Source of the DNA: Candidatus Pacearchaeota archaeon
GTDB lineage: Archaea > Nanobdellota > Nanobdellia > Pacearchaeales > GW2011-AR1
Direction: 5' to 3'
Length of the DNA: 8,692 bases
NCBI GenBank assembly: GCA_023142835.1
Contig: JAGLIS010000004.1
Span: forward strand, 1-8,692
Made by a program: the position numbers and the translations under genes. Below are positions 4,896 through 8,692 of this stretch, in pieces (within the stretch, counting starts at the first letter, position 1; each line of letters starts with the position of its first letter). The notes under the pieces are model-generated. The model worked only from the letters and a program-made list of their open reading frames with translations. It did no database searches and had not been told where the DNA came from.

Positions 4896-4915
4896 TTTTA
4901 AGAAGTCTTAAAAAC
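4896..4915 (+). promoter_or_regulatory. aIF2-gamma promoter with overlapping inverted repeat
   Basis: The TATA-like CTTAAAAAC (4907-4915) is centred 25 bases before the ATG at 4936, consistent with a leaderless mRNA. TTTTAAGA (4896-4903) and TCTTAAAA (4906-4913) form a perfect 8-2-8 inverted repeat that overlaps the box. It may be a regulator site or a side effect of AT-rich promoter sequence, since arms of this length arise by chance here. Confidence 0.5.
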
Positions 4916-4935
4916 CCTTCTTCTTACATAAATTA

Positions 4936-6180
4936 ATGACAGAGAAATTAGATGCAACAAACTCAACTGATTCGAAAGAATCTATAATAGACATATCAAA
5001 AATAGATACTATTAATGTGGGGATAGTTGGACATATTGACCATGGAAAAACAACACTCCTCCAAAGACTCTCGGGTAAATGGGCAGATACACATTCTGAA
5101 GAATTAAAACGAGGAATCACTATTAAGCTAGGTTATGCAGATGCAATTATTTATGACGAAGATGGGGAACTTACAGTTAATAAAGATTCAAAGGGAAAAC
5201 CAGTTCGTTACATAACTTTCGTAGACGCTCCGGGACACGAAATGCTCATGGCAACAATGCTTTCAGGGGCAGCAATTATGGATGCGGCAATTCTTGTCAT
5301 AGCAGCAAATGAAGGAATCAAACCTCAAACACAAGAACATCTTGTTGCATTAAAAGCAAAGAAAATAAAAAAAGTAATTATAGTTCAGAATAAAATAGAC
5401 CTCGTCTCAAAAGAACAAGCATTGAAAAATTATAAAGATATAAAAAATTTTGTCAAAGGAACAATAGCCGAAGATGCACCGATAATCCCTATCTCTGCAC
5501 AACAAGAAGTAAACCTTGACAAAGTTTTAGAAGAATTATGCAAAATTGAAATTACTAAATCAACAGAAGAAGAACCATTATTCTTAGTTGCAAGAAGTTT
5601 TGATATTAACCTTCCTGGAACAAAAATAAAAAACCTTCACGGCGGAGTTCTTGGAGGAGCGTTAAAAAAAGGGGTTCTAAAGGTAGGGGATATAATTGAA
5701 ATTAAACCAGGTTATTCTTACAAAAAACAAAATCAATATCATTATGAAACCGTTCAATCAAAAATTGTTTCAATGCGGAGAGGAGAATATCCAATAACTG
5801 AAGCAGTCCCTGGGGGGAGTTTAGCAATAGAAACCGAGCTTGATCCGAGCTTGACAAAAGCAGACTCACTCTCTGGAAGTGTAGCATCTCTCCTAGGTAA
5901 TCTACCTGAAATAACCGAAACAATCACTATAAAATTCACACTCTTTGAAGAAGTCTTCGGAACAGGGAAACACGAACCAGTCCAAAACTTAAAAACTCCT
6001 GAAACATTAATGCTGAGCTTAAACACTTCGACCACTGTCGGACAACTAATTAAAATTAATAAAGACCAAGCAGAACTAACTCTAAAAATCCCAATAGTCC
6101 CACTAAAAGGAGAGTCGATTGGAATCGCACGAAATTTCAACAACCATTGGAGACTTATCGGTTTTGGTGAGATATGTTGA
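4936..6180 (+). CDS. eif2g: Translation initiation factor 2, gamma subunit
   Basis: This 414-residue GTPase delivers initiator Met-tRNA to the small ribosomal subunit as part of the heterotrimer aIF2. GTPase motifs are in order: G1 GHIDHGKTT (32-40), the switch 1 region with RGITIKLGYA (59-68), G3 DAPGHE (97-102), G4 NKID (152-155) and G5 SAQ (187-189). The EF-Tu-like domains follow, with RSFDINLPGT, LHGGVLGGAL and LDPSLTKAD, and a C-terminal stretch ending WRLIGFG. These features separate aIF2-gamma from elongation factors and SelB. The oddity is residues 68-92, between switch 1 and G3. Most archaeal and eukaryotic homologues carry a zinc knuckle with two Cys-x-x-Cys pairs there. This protein has a short cysteine-free linker instead. 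The start is supported by the leaderless promoter and leaves about 24 residues before the G domain. Confidence 0.96.
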   Translation: MTEKLDATNSTDSKESIIDISKIDTINVGIVGHIDHGKTTLLQRLSGKWADTHSEELKRGITIKLGYADAIIYDEDGELTVNKDSKGKPVRYITFVDAPGHEMLMATMLSGAAIMDAAILVIAANEGIKPQTQEHLVALKAKKIKKVIIVQNKIDLVSKEQALKNYKDIKNFVKGTIAEDAPIIPISAQQEVNLDKVLEELCKIEITKSTEEEPLFLVARSFDINLPGTKIKNLHGGVLGGALKKGVLKVGDIIEIKPGYSYKKQNQYHYETVQSKIVSMRRGEYPITEAVPGGSLAIETELDPSLTKADSLSGSVASLLGNLPEITETITIKFTLFEEVFGTGKHEPVQNLKTPETLMLSLNTSTTVGQLIKINKDQAELTLKIPIVPLKGESIGIARNFNNHWRLIGFGEIC

Positions 6181-6202
6181 TTTTAATAAGTAATCTAACA
6201 AT

Positions 6203-6255
6203 CATATTTAAAAAAAGGAAACAGTTATAAAATCGGCTTCCCTTTTTTAAATATG
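6203..6255. promoter_or_regulatory. 18-bp inverted repeat flanking the promoter at 6253, including the TATA box
   Basis: CATATTTAAAAAAAGGAA (6203-6220) and TTCCCTTTTTTAAATATG (6238-6255) are reverse complements at 17 of 18 positions. The 17-base centre holds TTATAAAA (6225-6232), which is about 24-25 bases before the ATG at 6253. The right arm ends with that start codon. Because the mRNA would begin near the ATG, the repeat acts on DNA (operator or cruciform) and not as a hairpin in the leaderless message. It could form a hairpin in aIF2-gamma read-through RNA. Poly-A and poly-T runs raise the chance of coincidence. Confidence 0.5.
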
Positions 6256-6795
6256 CCCGAACAAAAAAAGAAGGTGAAGTATTCCTACGCTGGAAAAGAA
6301 TCTTTAGAAGAAGTTCTTTACAGGTCTTTTCCAGACCAACTAAGACCAACTAAAAAAACAAATACTTATTTTGGAGTAATTTTTCTTTTGGTCCTCGTCA
6401 TCGCATTTGTTGAATTCCCTTACGGCTCACTCGCAACAGGAGATACAGATGTAACAATTAATGTGGGATATCCTTGGCCTTTCCTTCAATTTAGTCTAAC
6501 TGATATGGAAACTAGTCCATTGAAAATCGGAGGTCTGATAATTGACCTCATACTATACTTTTTCATAGCTTACTTAGCAGATGTAGCCACTAATCTCATT
6601 CTAAAAAATCCATTACTTATTTCAAAAGAGGATTTCAAAAAACGGCCAAAAGTTTTCGAAGATAAAAAAGCTAGAACAATGGCTGAGAAGCTAACGGAAA
6701 AAGTAGCGAAAAAAACATTACCTCCTAATCCAGATAATTTACAAGTACCTTCTACAGATAATTCACAAAGTCCTAATCAAACGATTCTTAAATAA
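6253..6795 (+). CDS. Two-TM membrane protein of unknown function
   Basis: I do not recognise the family with confidence. The 180 residues have a basic N-terminus (KKKVKYSY), a first membrane segment at about 37-56, and a loop of about 34 residues with a G-Y-P-W-P-F-L motif (72-78). A second membrane segment follows at about 91-117, then a basic cytoplasmic stretch and a Pro/Asn/Ser-rich tail. The positive-inside rule suggests both ends are cytoplasmic and the loop faces outside. Similar small two-pass proteins with a G-F-P-F/W-x-F loop occur as hypothetical genes in many prokaryotes. The gene has a leaderless promoter inside the inverted repeat at 6203-6255. It ends one base before the stop codon of the convergent gyrA. 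Confidence 0.7.
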   Translation: MPEQKKKVKYSYAGKESLEEVLYRSFPDQLRPTKKTNTYFGVIFLLVLVIAFVEFPYGSLATGDTDVTINVGYPWPFLQFSLTDMETSPLKIGGLIIDLILYFFIAYLADVATNLILKNPLLISKEDFKKRPKVFEDKKARTMAEKLTEKVAKKTLPPNPDNLQVPSTDNSQSPNQTILK

Positions 6796-6796
6796 A

Positions 6797-8692
6797 TTAA
6801 TCCACTTCAATATGTTCATCCGTCGGAACTCTTGTTAAATCAATAACCTTATCTTTATCACTCAACTTAATAACTCTAACTCCTTGAGTCGCCCTGCCCA
6901 TTATTCGAATATTTTCAACCGGTGTCCGGATTACTATACCCTTCTCTGTCATTACAATAATATTATCTGAATTCATAACCGACTGCGACGTCACAATCTT
7001 CCCAGTCTTATCTGTAATATGCATATTAATAACTCCCTTACCTGCCCGTCCAGTCAAACGATAATCATCAATCGGACTTCTCTTTCCATAACCATTCCTA
7101 GTAATAGTTAAAACCGAAAAATTAACTTTATCCTCGATAGGCAAAACTTCTAGCGACACAACCTTATCTCCCTTAGCAAGTTTAATACCAGCGACGCCAT
7201 ACGAAGCTCGACCCATCGACCGAACATCTTCACTTCTAAATCTAATCGCCTGACCATTTTGCGTAACCAAAAGAACTTCTTGCTTTTCCTTCAAGGGCTT
7301 AACACTAATCAAGGTATCCTGCACTTCAACAACTTTAATCGCCTTAATTCCTCCTTTCCGCGGATTCGCAAACTGTGACAACTCAATCTTTTTAATAACA
7401 CCTTTCTCCGTCGCCATCATCAAATAGTCTTCAAATTTCTTAACCGCTAGAACTGAAGTAACTTTCTCATCTTTCAACTCAAGTAAATTAATAATCGCCT
7501 TTCCTTTCGTCGACTTCGCAGAAGAAGGAACCTCGTGAGCCTTCAACCAATGCACCTTTCCCTTGTCAGTAAAAAATAACATATAATCATGCGTCGAACA
7601 AGTTAACAAATCCTTAACAAAATCCCCTTCAGTCAAATCCGAACCAATCACACCTTTACCTCCTCGTTTCTGTTCCTTATACTGTTGTAAATCCAACCGC
7701 TTGATATAGCCCTTCTCAGTAATCGTCACAACAACATCTCTCTTATCAATAAGGTCCTGTTCTTCGAATTCCTTTGTCGAACCAATAATTTTAGTCTTCC
7801 GAGTATCACCATAAGCCTCCTTCAATTCAGTCATATCTTTTTTGATAATTTCCAAAATCTCTTTTTCTCCACTAAGAATCTTATTCAACTTATCAATCAA
7901 TTTATTCAAATTAGACTCTTCGCCCTTCAACTTTTCAAACTCCAAAGAAGTAATTTGATGTAACTTCATTTCCAAAATAGCTTCAGTCTGTCTATCACTT
8001 AGTTCATACCTCACCTTCAACTGACTCGCTGCATCACTCTTAGTCTTAGCAGCCCGAATCAATTTAACAACTTCATCAATATTAGACTGTGCAACCAAAA
8101 GACCTTCAACAATATGCAATCGCTCTTTCGCCTTGTGCAAATCAAACTCCTTAGTTTTTCGAATAACTTTTTGTCTATGTCCAACATAAACTTGAATATA
8201 TTCTCTAAGAGTCAATAACTTCGGAACTCGGTTAACCAACGCCAACATACTTGCGTTAAAACTAATCCTCAACTGAGTATACTTATACAACCTATTCAAA
8301 GTAAATTTCGTCTCGCTACCGTTTCTCATTTCAATCACAACTCGAACTTTCCCCTTGCTGGATTCATCCCGAATATCACCAACGTCAGGCAACTTTTTAT
8401 CACGAACCAAATTCGCAATCTGTTCAACCAAATTCGCCTTATTCACCTGATAAGGAACTTCAATGATAATAATTTTCACCTTGCCCTTAGCATTCTTCGG
8501 CTCTTCAACAATAGTCTTACCATCAAGAATCAACCGCCCTTTACCTTCAGTATATATTCGTCTAATCTCTCCACTAATCATCCCGCCCGTCGGAAAATCA
8601 GGTGCTTTAATCGCATCGATTAATTCCTTATCCTCACAACTAGGGTTATCTAAATAAACTGAAATCGCATCACAAGTATTATTCAAATTATG
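6797..8692 (-). CDS. gyrA: DNA gyrase subunit A, C-terminal three quarters (5' end outside window)
   Basis: GyrA cuts and rejoins DNA and wraps it so that the A2B2 gyrase can introduce negative supercoils using ATP. The minus-strand frame stays open to the window edge and begins H-N-L-N-N-T, matching the bacterial GyrA segment P-P-H-N-L about 190 residues into the protein. The catalytic tyrosine is therefore off the window. Visible parts are the tower domain (PDFPTGGMISG, EVPYQVNKANL, RDESSKGK), the long coiled-coil arm (about residues 170-300 of the fragment), the C-gate, and a six-bladed beta-pinwheel. The GyrA box QKRGGKG (codons at 7652-7672), which separates true gyrase from topoisomerase IV, is intact. 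The tower is compact, as in Gram-positive enzymes. There is only a short acidic tail. Gyrase in archaea is of bacterial origin. It converges on the preceding gene with a one-base gap and no obvious terminator. Confidence 0.96.
   Translation of the reverse strand, partial: HNLNNTCDAISVYLDNPSCEDKELIDAIKAPDFPTGGMISGEIRRIYTEGKGRLILDGKTIVEEPKNAKGKVKIIIIEVPYQVNKANLVEQIANLVRDKKLPDVGDIRDESSKGKVRVVIEMRNGSETKFTLNRLYKYTQLRISFNASMLALVNRVPKLLTLREYIQVYVGHRQKVIRKTKEFDLHKAKERLHIVEGLLVAQSNIDEVVKLIRAAKTKSDAASQLKVRYELSDRQTEAILEMKLHQITSLEFEKLKGEESNLNKLIDKLNKILSGEKEILEIIKKDMTELKEAYGDTRKTKIIGSTKEFEEQDLIDKRDVVVTITEKGYIKRLDLQQYKEQKRGGKGVIGSDLTEGDFVKDLLTCSTHDYMLFFTDKGKVHWLKAHEVPSSAKSTKGKAIINLLELKDEKVTSVLAVKKFEDYLMMATEKGVIKKIELSQFANPRKGGIKAIKVVEVQDTLISVKPLKEKQEVLLVTQNGQAIRFRSEDVRSMGRASYGVAGIKLAKGDKVVSLEVLPIEDKVNFSVLTITRNGYGKRSPIDDYRLTGRAGKGVINMHITDKTGKIVTSQSVMNSDNIIVMTEKGIVIRTPVENIRIMGRATQGVRVIKLSDKDKVIDLTRVPTDEHIEVD

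Noticed and set aside
5754..6143. 129-codon open frame on the minus strand
   Set aside because: It lies wholly inside the aIF2-gamma gene on the opposite strand and its translation shows no family pattern; a shadow frame.
8463..8657. 64-codon plus-strand frame inside gyrA
   Set aside because: Antisense to a well-conserved part of gyrA, with no promoter or ribosome binding site; a shadow frame.
8684..8686. TTG as the start codon of gyrA
   Set aside because: The frame continues upstream to the window edge as His-Asn before this Leu, matching the internal H-N-L of GyrA. It is an internal codon of a truncated gene.
1..8692. CRISPR array, tRNA, transposase or toxin-antitoxin pair
   Set aside because: No regularly spaced repeats, cloverleaf or transposase motifs were seen, and the intergenic gaps are all below about 145 bases. 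The methyltransferase and HD genes lack features of a known toxin or defence pair.

Overview
The window looks like a chromosomal segment of an AT-rich archaeon, most likely a small-genome DPANN lineage such as Woesearchaeota or Pacearchaeota. Ribosomal protein eS6 and initiation factor aIF2-gamma are archaeal/eukaryotic-type proteins. They sit beside a bacterial-type DNA gyrase subunit A and a cysteinyl-tRNA synthetase whose motif spelling resembles that of candidate-phyla bacteria. The lineage is inferred from gene content and style, not from a search.

Layout. Positions 1-92 (minus) hold the N-terminus of a TrmB-like transcriptional regulator, read off the window edge. It is divergent from a class I SAM-dependent methyltransferase (177-851, plus), which is followed by an HD-domain phosphohydrolase (891-1535). 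Next is an unrecognised 161-residue protein with a possible degenerate receiver fold (1679-2164). Two exact 24-bp direct repeats (1573-1596 and 2197-2220) bracket that gene, and the second copy lies in the promoter region of eS6. From 2283 a housekeeping block runs on the plus strand: eS6, cysS, a multi-pass membrane protein, aIF2-gamma and a two-TM membrane protein. The gyrA 3' portion (6797-8692, minus) converges on this block with a single base between the two stop codons. Its N-terminus, including the catalytic tyrosine, lies beyond the window. No gap between genes exceeds 300 bases, and I see no tRNA, rRNA, CRISPR array or transposase.

Expression logic. Most genes appear to be leaderless. 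TATA-like boxes (CTTTAAAAACT, CTTATAAG, TTATAAAA and similar) are centred about 24-28 bases before the start codon, and there is no Shine-Dalgarno sequence. The bracketed orphan gene is the clear exception: it has a leader, a GGAG ribosome binding site and a 9-codon mini-ORF whose stop abuts its ATG. eS6 also departs from the pattern, with a leader or a short overlapping upstream ORF. Several promoters carry inverted repeats.

The most noteworthy signals are the repeat-bracketed gene, the palindrome between the divergent TrmB and methyltransferase promoters with related half-sites around the HD gene, the unusual 5' architectures of the orphan gene and eS6, an aIF2-gamma lacking the usual zinc-knuckle cysteines, and a GC-skew change inside a run of same-strand genes. 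I see no clearly new multi-gene system such as a defence island. The left 2.2 kb is the accessory-like part.
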